Shown: positions 1-8,243 of the stretch, one piece after another
Layout of the letters: the number at the start of each line of letters is the position of its first letter
Numbering within the stretch: position 1 is the first letter of the stretch
Assembly: GCA_029747585.1 (NCBI GenBank)
Contig: JAPEVF010001401.1
Span: 1 to 10,210 of the forward strand
DNA from: Pleurotus djamor
Taxonomy: Eukaryota; Basidiomycota; Agaricomycetes; Agaricales; Pleurotaceae
Length of the DNA: 10,210 nt
Direction of reading: 5' to 3'
Notes under the pieces: generated by a model
The model's input: the letters and a program-made list of their open reading frames with translations, nothing else
Database searches by the model: none
Told to the model about the DNA's origin: nothing
Program-made: the position numbers and the translations under genes

Positions 1-2361
1 GGTGTTCAGCTCAGCCTCCGAATACGCTGAGACATAGTGGATCTGTATAGGATCCAGTGACTCTCCGAGCCAACAGTAAACCCAAGCTCGCTCGGATCCA
101 TATCTGCGTTTGCATCTACAGGCCGTGACGCACGAGGCGTACGTGAGGTAGCCAGCGACGATGTCATAGGTGGCGAGGACGATACCGATCGTCCGGCAGG
201 ATACCCGGACGATGAGGAAGATTGAGAATGTGAATGCGATGATGAAGATGTGGAAGAATATTGTTTCTGGAGCGGTGATGGCGAAAGAGGGGCATGATAA
301 GAGAATGTTGAAGAACCAGTACGACTTGAAGATGGGGAGGTTGGCGTGCGTGAATGGCCGGGGTAGGCGCTTGGGGGCTTGCTCTTGCGGTCCCCATCAC
401 GTTCCCTATCAAAGTCTTGTTCCGTTTCCCAATCAGCTTCACCATACGGGTTGTAACGTCGAAGAGGCACAGCGGGCCGGGCGTGATGTGGGTCCAGGTA
501 GAACAAGCTATCAGCCTGCGCACCAACGAAATAGTATGACGAGCTTGGTCGACCACCGGCGATGCCGACCGACTGAGGCCAGGTATACAAGAACTGGATA
601 GCAAGGTATTAGCTGCAGAAAGCGGTTTGATGACGAAGGTTTACCTTAATGGAATCATAATATATGGGGTTTACACCGTCCAAACCAAGACGAATGCCAA
701 CCAGCACCAGAACAGCACGATCGCCCCAATGAGTACGGGCGTGGCGCTTGGGCAGAGTGCCAGAGTTGGAGGCGGCGTAGACATCGGACTGGAAGATAAC
801 CCCATCAATCCCAACGGACACGCCTAGCGCTGCTGCCGGGAATGCAGATACTAGAGCCCTTAAAAAGTTGAAACGACAAGTAAGCATGTGAAACAAGTAG
901 TCAACGGTGTAGAATGCAGAAGAAACGCTCACTTGATAGCACCAGCGGCAGTACTCGGTCCAAACCATTGGCCGACATCCTTTCCCAAATCCTTGCCTGC
1001 CAACGCCATCCGATGCACGCTAAACGGTGCATCAATTGTGGGGGTATCGAAAAACCAAGTCAAAATCTGAACATAAGCTGCATAGTCGGCTGTAGCGACT
1101 GGATGTGGCGGCCTGCGCCAGTCTATTGATAGAAAGAGGGTTGAGTTGAGGTGGTTTAATCAGAAGGGACAAGGATCGCACCTCGACCGAGATTCAAATG
1201 TAACAGCGCGTTGGCCAAAAGCGATTGACCGGTTCGTAGCATACATCCCCACCCCGAGTCCGAAGTCCATCCCTTCTCCCCCCTTCCGACCCAGGCCCAA
1301 ACCTTGGATGGGGGACTGCTTGGCTGGACGTTCTCAGGATCGGGATCATCAGTCAAATCACATAGTCGGACATCTCTGATAGGCGTAAACTGAGAGCGAT
1401 ATGTCAACCATATTCTTGAGGTGAAATCTGCGTAGAAAACTGGAGGCCAGAAGGCACCTGGTGGTTTGCCTCCTATACTGCTTTGGGACTGGGAGAGTTC
1501 GATCGGGGATGGTATTGATGACGTTGAAGAGCGAAGTGAATTTGGTGACCCGCGTCTGCGATCGGATGAGTTTCGCGGAGGCATTGAAGCTGTTGACGAC
1601 CCCAGCGGGTTGGTCGTTGGCGGTGGGGGCTCGTAACCCGGGTGCTGCACGCCAAGCAGCCAGATTGGGTCGGGGCATTCGTCGGGTGTCGCGTCGCTGT
1701 CGAAGAGATGTCGCATGGCTTTGTTCAAGTGGCCCTTGCCATACTTTGCAGCTGTCAAGAGCGCTGATCCCTTGGTCTTTGGCGACGCACTCATGCTCTG
1801 AGTCTGCGCCATGAGAGCTGGCAATGTGAGATCCGTTGATGATGTACTGAATGTGTGCGAGAACCAGCCAGAAAGTCTTGTAGGCAGATCACCCATTCTG
1901 CCAGGATTTGAGGATGTCGAGGCGTACAGCGACGCGCCGCTGGGATGGATATCGGATGCGGTACTCAGAGGTCGCTCAGACCGAGTACGGGGCCGGGGTA
2001 CGCTGATGGGCTCGACGATGACGGGGGTCTCGTCGCCGCCGTCTGGAGTGGGTGTAAGCAGCTCATCGGCCCCCATGTCCTCTTCTCGCTGCCTGCCCTC
2101 GTCATCTCTGCTCCTGCTCTTCTCCTTCGAACCGAGGAATTTGGATTTGCTGCGCCTCGATGAAGACGACTCTGGCGTCGATATCGAGCTTCCGCTGGCG
2201 ATGCTGCTGCCACTAGGGCTCCCAGCAACGCCTGGATCCGTAACGGACTTGGATCTGTCCCTGTTCACAGACTTTTGGAGGAATTTGGGCAGTTTCGAGG
2301 CATTGTGGGCAGAACCGGGCGTCGACGGCGTTGGAGACTGGCGTGAGTGCTTGCTAGACAT
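1..2361 (-). CDS. ATG4: Atg4 autophagy cysteine protease (C-terminus beyond left edge)
   Basis: Atg4 (peptidase family C54) trims the C-terminus of Atg8 to expose glycine and later frees Atg8 from phosphatidylethanolamine; it acts in the cytosol during autophagosome formation. Exons by splice signals and frame: 2361-1182, 1122-933, 858-645, 593-120 and probably 60-1 (introns 59, 74, 51 and about 59 bp). Exon 1 encodes 393 residues: a Ser/Pro/Arg-rich, probably disordered N-terminus (about 1-280), then the protease start with [11 protein letters not shown] and the nucleophile motif [12 protein letters not shown] (Cys373). Exon 2 gives [15 protein letters not shown], exon 3 [20 protein letters not shown], exon 4 [19 protein letters not shown] and YLDPHH, whose Asp (about 562) and His (about 564) complete the triad. 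A Ser-rich insert of roughly 115 residues follows before the conserved [13 protein letters not shown] at the edge. The ATG at 2361 begins the MSSKHSRQ... frame. Family identity is certain; the last junction is uncertain. Confidence 0.95.
61..119 (-). other. ATG4: Inferred last visible intron of ATG4
   Basis: The frame of exon 4 runs into a stop at 8-6, while the conserved Atg4 C-terminal block ([20 protein letters not shown]) lies in another frame at 60-1, so an intron or a frameshift must separate them. A phase-0 intron from GTAGAT (119) to AG (61-62) is 59 bp, has a TTTAC-like branch site, and restores the frame. A second AG at 43-44 gives the same frame with a 77-bp intron and drops six residues. 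The donor is weak, so the exact choice is open. Confidence 0.5.
594..644 (-). other. ATG4: ATG4 intron 3
   Basis: Phase-0 GTAAAC...CCAG intron of 51 bp between ...YYDSIK and [10 protein letters not shown]. Removing it joins two blocks that are contiguous in Atg4 proteins. An earlier AG, in the CTGCAG at about 613, would give a wrong frame. Confidence 0.85.
859..932 (-). other. ATG4: ATG4 intron 2
   Basis: Phase-2 GTGAGC...TTAAG intron of 74 bp. It joins ...PSTAAGAIK to [13 protein letters not shown]; the lysine codon is split AA|G. Confidence 0.85.
1123..1181 (-). other. ATG4: ATG4 intron 1
   Basis: Phase-1 GTGCGA...CAATAG intron of 59 bp. It splits the aspartate codon G|AC and yields the family-typical [11 protein letters not shown]. 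Read-through would hit a stop 8 residues later. Confidence 0.9.
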
Positions 2362-2584
2362 CGTAGACCTCGCTCAGGAAGCGAAAACAAGGTGCAACGC
2401 TGCTCGTCGACGTCGTTGTCGCCGTTGGGGAAATTGGCAGATGGTGGTGACGCTTAAAGAGGTTGCTGGGTTTCGGCGCCTTTACCAAGCCTTTTACCCA
2501 ACCACCACCACACCTCAAACATCCCCATGCACGCTGGCTCATCGTCTCCGTCTCCGTCTGCGTCGCCGCCATCGTCAACAGCAT
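2354..2584 (-). other. Upstream ORF in the ATG4 leader region
   Basis: An ATG-initiated frame of 76 codons starts at 2584 and its TAG stop (2356-2354) lies just past the ATG4 start at 2361, in a different frame. If ATG4 transcripts begin upstream of 2584 this would be an overlapping upstream ORF able to reduce initiation at the ATG4 ATG. The peptide shows no recognisable domain. Transcript start is unknown, so it may be plain promoter sequence. Confidence 0.25.
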
Positions 2585-2777
2585 GTCGCAGACGAGGTAT
2601 TTGTCTTCAATAAATTTCTTTTTTCCACCGCTTACTGACTATGTGGCCCCCAGCTTTCACCTTTTGCCTTTAATTGGATCTACTTCATTTCGTCTCCGAG
2701 GATGATTTGTGGTACTCGAAATGAAAACCCTGCGCAGCCATGTTATTTGCAATCTCCAGGCCCGAGGCTGCCTCATG

Positions 2778-2801
2778 TTGGCTGGCTTTCATTGGCTGGC
2801 T
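2778..2801. repeat. Short direct repeat TTGGCTGGCT, two copies
   Basis: The 10-mer occurs at 2778-2787 and 2792-2801, a 14-bp period. The second copy sits in ATTGGCTGGCT, which reads CCAAT on the minus strand about 430 bp upstream of the ATG4 start. It could be a HAP/NF-Y-type CCAAT site, but this is only a short-motif match. Confidence 0.3.
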
Positions 2802-3481
2802 GTGGGGATAGACGGCTTGAGCCAGGTGCTTGACATGCTGTCATCATGTTGCTGGACGAGATGGTGAGCATTCCGCAGCCTCANTTTTTTACTGCCGATT
2901 ATTGAAGAACACCCTTGAAGCTCTTAGGAAGACCACACTAGCGCATACATATAACCAAAAGGCGAAAAACCTAGTTCAGCCGCCTCGGGAAAGATCTACT
3001 CTCTTCGACCGAGATTTCTTGGTGTATGGGAGCTCTCATATTGTGTTCAACCGATGATGACTCTTGGATATCCGTGAGTGTAATAATGCTATTGCTGTTG
3101 ATGGTCGCTGAAAGCCTCATAGGTCACTGCGACCCCGACCGTACCAATGTTTAGTCAACGCAGTCAAGGGTTGAACGTTGAGTTTCGAAGTAAAGATCCG
3201 GCGTTCGTACGCGGTTCGCTGTGAAACCGTTTGCTGATAGCCTTTTAAACTTGTATGAACATCCAGCGCTAATATCAAGCCTTACGCACACGAGCCTTCA
3301 ACAGCATTCTTCAGCCCCAAGCAAACACCTGCCTTTCTGCACGATCAACACCTGCGGCCTGATGGTTCGATGTTCTGACGATCATTCTCCACTTTCGGTG
3401 ATTGGGTCCGTAAAGCTGGTGCCCATATGAGTCCATATGTTCACATGAACACTGCCCGTGCGCGGTGATACAGTGATGTGC

Positions 3482-3501
3482 CCATCGTTCTCATACGATG
3501 G
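3482..3501. promoter_or_regulatory. Perfect 7-bp inverted repeat upstream of the DUF6534-like gene
   Basis: CCATCGT and ACGATGG are exact inverted arms separated by six bases, about 190 bp before the ATG at 3690. The symmetry would suit a dimeric DNA-binding protein or a small hairpin. No known fungal site is recognised, and such a repeat can occur by chance. Confidence 0.3.
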
Positions 3502-3598
3502 TAAACTACATCCTTCGCGGTCGTCACCAGGGCTAGATGTTGAGAACCCAAAGATCCCATCATATCACCCCGTTACCATGTTCTTTTCCCGAACTTCT

Positions 3599-3689
3599 TA
3601 TAAGACTGGCACGCAGAGCACTCCCATCACGCTCTTCCCGCTTTCTTTGTTTTCTTTCGTTCTTCTTTTCATTCTTCTCAAATCGTCTC
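3599..3689 (+). promoter_or_regulatory. TATA-like element and pyrimidine-rich leader
   Basis: TATAAG at 3599-3604 lies about 90 bp before the ATG at 3690 and is followed by a strongly C/T-rich stretch (about 3620-3689) with few purines. This combination is common in basidiomycete core promoters, where transcription starts at the 3' end of the pyrimidine tract. It supports 3690 as the start of the gene. Confidence 0.45.
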
Positions 3690-5389
3690 ATGGCGCAGGG
3701 TGATCCCTCACTGGACCTCACACTGGGGGCACTGGAGATCGGGTTCATGGTTTCTGGCTGTCTTTTTGGAGTCTTGACAGCCCAGGTTGCCGTGTATAAT
3801 CGTAACTTCCAGGCTCGAGACAATTGGCTAACACGGCTGCTGGTACGTCCACAGTTAATTCTGCTGCCTTTCTCTATTGACAAGCAACACCTTCAGGTTG
3901 GTGCTATATGGTGCGTCATACAAGCGACTGTCGTTTCCTAGACTCAACATCCCTCTTTAGGTGTCTTGAGCTCGGTCAACTTTTGACCCACTTTCATGGA
4001 ATCTACTACCTCGTCGTTATCCACCACCAAAACAAGCTTGCTCTCCTCTTGCCTCCCCCGCGTTCTGTAGGGGTTTCATTCCTCATCAGTAGCTGTATCG
4101 GGCCGCTCGTGGAGGTGCGATTTCCCCTCTATTCCTCCCCTCTTCCTGTCTTCTCACGTCGTCTTCATCTATTCCTTCTGTCAGTCTTTCTATGTTTCAC
4201 GCTTCTTTCGCCTATCCAAGCATCTACTCCCAGCTCTCCTCGGTTGGGGGCTAGCTCTTTGCCGATTAGCGGGCTGGCTATACATTTCTGTTCACGCCCT
4301 GCGCATGACCTCGTTCACCCACTTCACAGACCAGTTCGGGTGGCTTCTTGAGACGTTATTCAGCGCCAGCGCGTTCATCGATTTGGCGATTGCGCTAGCG
4401 AACTTTTACTACCTTGCGAAAAGCAGGAGTCGGACAACACAAGGCCCGTACGTGCTAGCTCTATATGGGCCTAGTTTCCCAGTGGGATGTTGATATGATG
4501 CTGATGATCATCGGAAGCACAGGTTGATCATGACAATTGATCGAATCATCGCTTGGACTTTGCGTGAGTGTTCCTGTAGCTCATTTTACCCCAACTAACC
4601 GTCCATACCTGGCATAGAGACGGGCTTGATCACTAGGTACTTACCCCCATTGACTGGTAGATCGTTTTTCTGATGTTCGTCTATTTTCCAGTATCTCCTT
4701 CGTTATCACTCTCCTTTGCGTGAGTAAAGCTTTGGTCCCCCAATTTTATATCCTTCCCACTGACGAATTCCTCAGTTTCTTTTCTCTCGACAAAATCGTG
4801 AATATCCGTACTCTTCTCCCCGCTGCACCTGACTAATAATCGCAAACGCGCGCTAGTTATATGGATGGCTGTATCCAGTACCATCACGAAAGGTCGGCTA
4901 CAGCTTTCCTCGCTTAAATCCTCGCCTCTTCTGACGCTTCCTCTTACCATACTCGCAGTCTTCTCAAACTGCTTATTAGCATCGTACGCTCATTTATATC
5001 TTCCTATTCACACTATGCTGAACAGAATCCCTTCTGAACAGCTTGAACGCCCGCGTAACCCAAGAACAAGAAATACGCTCGCAATCATCCCGAGCGCCCC
5101 CTAATCAAACCATCCTCAGCTTCGTAGCAGGCGGTGTACGTGCCGTCGTTCACCCTTCTTGAGTTGTCGCTAATATTCCTGTTGACGTTGCGTAGCCTGA
5201 GGCCACCGTTATCAATACTATACATGCTTCGGGTCGTAGATCGACCGTTGACGTCCCGATACCCCCCATGCTCTCTCCAGTACACAGCATCGTACGTTTC
5301 CCTCCGTTGATTATTTTACCAGGATTGATGTACTGATTGATCTCCCTCCCTTATAGCCGTCTGGTCGGGAGTTCTACTGGGCAACATAG
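3690..5389 (+). CDS. DUF6534-like seven-helix membrane protein, 13 exons
   Basis: Multispanning membrane protein resembling the DUF6534 family abundant in agaricomycetes; molecular function unknown. Exons: 3690-3842, 3897-3910, 3961-4114, 4185-4447, 4523-4563, 4618-4636, 4692-4719, 4776-4797, 4857-4892, 4959-4983, 5042-5135, 5196-5291, 5357-5389 (TAG). All phases agree; total 978 nt, 325 residues. Family-like blocks in order: LTLGALEIGFMVSGCLFGVL (helix 1), CLELGQLLTHFHGIYYLVV (2), FLISSCIGPLVESFYVSRFF (3), LLPALLGWGLALCRLAGWLY (4), WLLETLFSASAFIDLAIAL (5), IIAWTLQTGLITSISFVITL (6), LIWMAVSSTITKVFSNCLLA then SLNAR (7), and a polar C-terminal tail. Introns are 50-75 bp. The last two introns are less certain: without them the frame stops at 5162 (291 residues), but 5136-5195 has GTACGT and a GCTAAT branch site. 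The donor at 4893 (GTCGGC) is weak but needed for KVFSN. Confidence 0.85.
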
Positions 5390-5762
5390 TTATTAACATC
5401 GTCTTGATTGACATAATGCACCGTAGATTCCATGATTCAATCTTCTAAACGCTGTACAGTCCGGAAGAATTACACACAAAAGTTCCATGGTCGTCGACTT
5501 CAAGGCAACTTCAAGGTTCAAACCCGTCCGAGTTTGGCAAGGTGTCACGTGCTTCTCTGGGTCAATCTAGGCCGGTCCAGACCTTCAAGTCAAGCCGAGT
5601 GCAGTTGAACCACCTTTTGTGGGACGATTGATTGGATTGCAATCCAGTCACTGACCGCGTCCGTTATGCCAGGTATACTTATACAAGCTTTCTCAGAGTA
5701 CTTTGAGTTGCAGAAGATCTGATGCGCCAGTTGCTCTCGTACCAGATGCCGTATCTCCTGGT
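5390..5762. other. Intergenic region before the F-box gene
   Basis: The 373 bp hold the 3' end of the membrane-protein gene and the promoter of the F-box gene. A palindromic CACGTG (E-box, bHLH/Cbf1-type) lies at 5546-5551, and a weak TATA-like TATACTTATAC at 5674-5684, about 80 bp before the ATG. No coding frame or RNA gene was recognised. Confidence 0.4.
5546..5551. promoter_or_regulatory. CACGTG E-box palindrome
   Basis: TCACGTG, the core bound by bHLH regulators such as Cbf1 in fungi, lies about 215 bp upstream of the F-box gene start. A six-base site is expected by chance every 4 kb, so this is weak. Confidence 0.25.
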
Positions 5763-7291
5763 ATGGACACAAATATCTTCACTCTCCCCTTCGAACTGCT
5801 TGAGGCGGTGGTTGCCAATTTGGATTGGAAGGATGTCCTGCGATCACGCACGGTAAGCTCCTTGTCCATCCGGCTTGTATAGTATCCTAATCAGTACATC
5901 CTTGACTAGACTTGCAAGGTAATCTGCGACGCGTCCAAGTCTCTCACAGTGTGGCGCAACCTATTTTTCCGACTTTCCGATATGTATATTATCCCTATCT
6001 GTCTACCGAGGCCTATGGACGCGTACACCTCTCATGAGCTTGAGACCGTCGTTCTACGATGGTACAAGCGCGAATTCATCTGGGATCCTGCCGTCTGTCT
6101 GATGAGGCCCTCAAATCGTCTTGTTCGATCCGCGTCGGATTCTTCCAGCTTCACACTCATCGAAGGAGGCCGCTGGCTACTTACAACTGATGATGTAGAC
6201 CAAGGATCGATCATGGCGCATTTCTTGGACTCAGACGCTCAACGCGTGGAGTCGGTCGTCCTGATTCCGCCAAGCTCAGATGGTTCGTGCGCCTCCGCCA
6301 TCCTTTCCTATGTGGATCACAATTCTTCCGTCTTATCGTTTGACCTGGCCATATCGTTTGATACATGTTGAGTGATGACCACTCCCAGCAACGCGTCCTA
6401 GTCACTCACTCCTTTTCTAGTTAATCCCATGGACGACTGTAGGAGAGTTGAATTCTGGCGCGTCACTGAACATGTTGAACAACGACAGCTCTCTGCGTCG
6501 CATATCTCTACAGTCTCTACCACAGTCTACAATGGCATCCACATGGCTACATCGTTCCTTGGACCATGGTATGCTCGCTTCCTTGGATTAAGGTACATAG
6601 AGGTTTTCGACTGGAGGCGATCCTCTGGGTCTCAACATCGTAAATCCGTTGTTGCGTTTCGAGAGTCGGATGCACCGGTTTGCTAACACCCTTACTTAGC
6701 TTATCCTTTGGCTCACCACTTTGTCAGAACCATTTTACGTTGTTGCCCGGTTCCCCTCCCCGGTTGCTGACGCAAAGGAATAGAGCGATCGGCGTATACC
6801 CCATCCCTGAGCCGCTTGATCAATATCTGGAAGATCCGCTACCCCAGTCGCTGCCTCTTCCCTCTACCCCAGTCTGTTCTGTCGAGCTCAGCGGCGAGGC
6901 TGCTGTCAATGGTGGTATTATGTCAGCACCTTGTACGAACTCTGCCGGTGATACCTACATCACCTTCGCGACTTCCTCGGGCTTTGATCTCCTACATTTG
7001 ATGGGGAATGTGGCATCCGTCACGAAGTTGTTCCATCCATTCAATCCTGCAGCTCCGCTTGCACTCGGAGCACATCGAGCCGTCGGATCGACTACTAATC
7101 CGGACGAAGGCCGTATTATCGCTAGCTTTCGCACTCCCCGTCATGACGGGCTCATAGTGAAGTATCATCATCAAGCACCAAGGGGATGGGGTCCATCTCC
7201 TGTCATCGATGAATGGAGTGGAAGGAGCGTAGACTATCTTGCGAACGGTTCTATTGTTCTCCCCGAATTTTCCACACATTCGTTGCCTTGA
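5763..7291 (+). CDS. F-box domain protein, 4 exons, 455 residues
   Basis: Likely an F-box protein, a substrate-receptor subunit of an SCF (Skp1-cullin) ubiquitin ligase; its target is unknown. Exons 5763-5852, 5910-6366, 6421-6677 and 6728-7291 (TGA) give introns of 57, 54 and 50 bp with consistent phases 0, 1, 0. The N-terminus (about residues 6-45) has the F-box pattern: LPFELLEAVVANLDWKDVLR, the intron, then TCKVICDASKSLTVWRNLFF. The remainder, about 400 residues, shows EGGRWLLTT, VEFWRV, MATSFLGPWYARF, HFTLLPG, LALGAHRAVG and IDEWSGRSV, all with counterparts in the opposed copy at 8244-9796. This region may be a beta-propeller-like fold, which is a guess from alternating short hydrophobic strands. 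The 6367 (GTTGAG) and 6678 (GTTTGC) donors are weak, but the latter is followed by a CTAAC branch site and both joins match the paralogue. No signal peptide or membrane segment. Confidence 0.75.
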
Positions 7292-7747
7292 CTTTCTTCT
7301 TTTTATCAAAAGTGATTCCGGATCTGACTGTACAGGAAGCTTGTAAAAATATCAAATTCCAGTCGCGCATGTTTGACACCCCATCTTGCGAGGTGTCGAC
7401 CGATCAGCGCTCGTATTTACTTCCAAGATTGGCAGCCGACCAACGCCACTCTCAGGTACCCACGTCAACCCCACCCACGTATCTGACCGTACCTGCCAAG
7501 TTCGGTTCGACTTACGCATGGAAAATCGTGTCAACCGCCAGACCCTTTCACTGAATTGATGACTTGACAGACGCATCGCTGCGGGGAAAACCAGGCGATA
7601 CCCTCGGCCTTGAGTTTGACCAAGTGAACAATTGAGTCATTGTCAAGCACTTCACATAACTTCTTGGCCCTGCGAAGGGGGAGAACATAAATGGAATACA
7701 TCTCAGTGATGTGGCATTCCCTCAAGTTCGATCTGTCCCATCGACTG
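7292..7747. other. Intergenic region between F-box gene and secreted-protein gene
   Basis: No recognisable gene. The frame at 7213-7554 overlaps the F-box exon and has no family features. An ATAAAT at 7687-7692 is a weak TATA-like candidate for the downstream gene, about 60 bp before its probable 5' UTR intron. Confidence 0.35.
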
Positions 7748-7802
7748 GTACGTCGTCTTCCCCTTCTTCCTTTATGCTTTTGACAAGGCATCTATCTTTC
7801 AG
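7748..7802 (+). other. Probable 5' UTR intron of the small secreted protein gene
   Basis: A 55-bp segment starts GTACGT, is pyrimidine-rich, has a TTGAC branch-like site and ends TTTCAG, 22 bp before the ATG at 7825. It has all the marks of an intron of the size seen elsewhere here. Being outside the signal-peptide frame it would lie in the leader. Confidence 0.5.
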
Positions 7803-7824
7803 AAACATCCACCAAGTGACCAAA

Positions 7825-8142
7825 ATGCTCGGAAATTCACTCCTCGCGGCCGCCTTCGTTGCGGCTAGTGTCCAAGCCCAGCTCCTGCCACCACCGCAAG
7901 TCTGTACGCACGCATGTTTCCCCAAAGACCACATTTGCACCGTTGGACAGTTCTTGTTACCACCTCCTGATGGAGGCGATTGTTACACATGCTGCAAGGT
8001 CATCTCACCACCACCGCCTCAGCGATGCTTGATGGCGTGCTTCGGTCCAGACCACGTCTGCGCTGCTGGACAATACCTTCGTCCACCCGCGGAGAAGGAT
8101 GGATGTTATCTGTGCTGCGAACTCCCCACTGGGTCGTATTGA
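7825..8142 (+). CDS. Small secreted cysteine-rich protein with two six-Cys repeats
   Basis: A 105-residue intronless frame. Residues 1-18 form a signal peptide (MLGNSLLAAAFVAASVQA, likely cut before Gln19), so the product should enter the secretory pathway. The mature part of about 87 residues holds 12 cysteines in two tandem copies with identical spacing, C-x3-C-x6-C-x14-C-x2-CC: Cys27, 31, 38, 53, 56, 57 and Cys68, 72, 79, 94, 97, 98, a 41-residue period. Each copy also has DH[IV]C, GQ[FY]L and PP, and each is preceded by a proline run (LLPPPQ, SPPPPQ). This indicates internal duplication and probably three disulfides per unit. It is not a hydrophobin: the eight-Cys hydrophobin pattern is absent. 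No family is recognised; candidate roles such as effector, inhibitor or antimicrobial peptide are open. The start is fixed by the signal peptide; longer read-through to 7711 is not needed. Confidence 0.8.
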   Translation: MLGNSLLAAAFVAASVQAQLLPPPQVCTHACFPKDHICTVGQFLLPPPDGGDCYTCCKVISPPPPQRCLMACFGPDHVCAAGQYLRPPAEKDGCYLCCELPTGSY

Positions 8143-8243
8143 ACGTAAAACAACTATACTATAGGTGCATCGCAGAGTTTCCCAATGTTCCTTGAAGATT
8201 GGTTTTCAAAATATAGGCATAGATAGAGAGACAAAGCATCCAT

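Larger units (their letters stand above)
2362..3689. other. Intergenic region between two divergent genes
   Basis: About 1.3 kb separates the ATG4 start (minus) from the DUF6534-like gene start (plus), so it should hold both promoters. No frame here carries a recognisable domain and no RNA gene was seen. Visible items are an upstream ORF next to ATG4, two ATTGG sites (CCAAT on the minus strand) at 2673-2677 and 2791-2795, a 10-bp direct repeat at 2778-2787 and 2792-2801, an N at 2884, a hairpin at 3482-3501 and a pyrimidine-rich leader ending at 3689. Confidence 0.6.

Noticed and set aside
170..601. Plus-strand frames of 61-143 codons over the left end
   Set aside because: They are antisense shadows of ATG4 exon 4 and show no recognisable features.
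1811..2638. Plus-strand open frame of 275 codons
   Set aside because: It lies antisense to the low-complexity Ser/Arg-rich first exon of ATG4, has no domain, and is explained by codon bias on the other strand.
2830..3057. Plus-strand 75-codon frame across the N base
   Set aside because: It has no domain or conserved motif, contains an ambiguous base, and lies in the promoter region.
3908..4351. Continuous 147-codon frame starting at an ATG at 3908
   Set aside because: It reads through introns 2 and 3 of the membrane-protein gene; only 3961-4114 of it is family-like, and after 4185 it is in the wrong frame.
6664..6699. Alternative short intron (36 bp) ending at the nearer AG in the F-box gene
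   Set aside because: It is too short and adds residues not matched in the paralogue; 6678-6727 joins exactly where the paralogue joins.
7711..8142. 38-residue N-terminal extension of the small secreted protein
   Set aside because: The extension has no ATG at its start, covers a probable 5' UTR intron, and would bury the signal peptide that begins at 7825.
7825..8142. Hydrophobin identity for the small secreted protein
   Set aside because: Hydrophobins have eight cysteines with CC as the second/third and sixth/seventh; here there are twelve, with CC at the end of each repeat.
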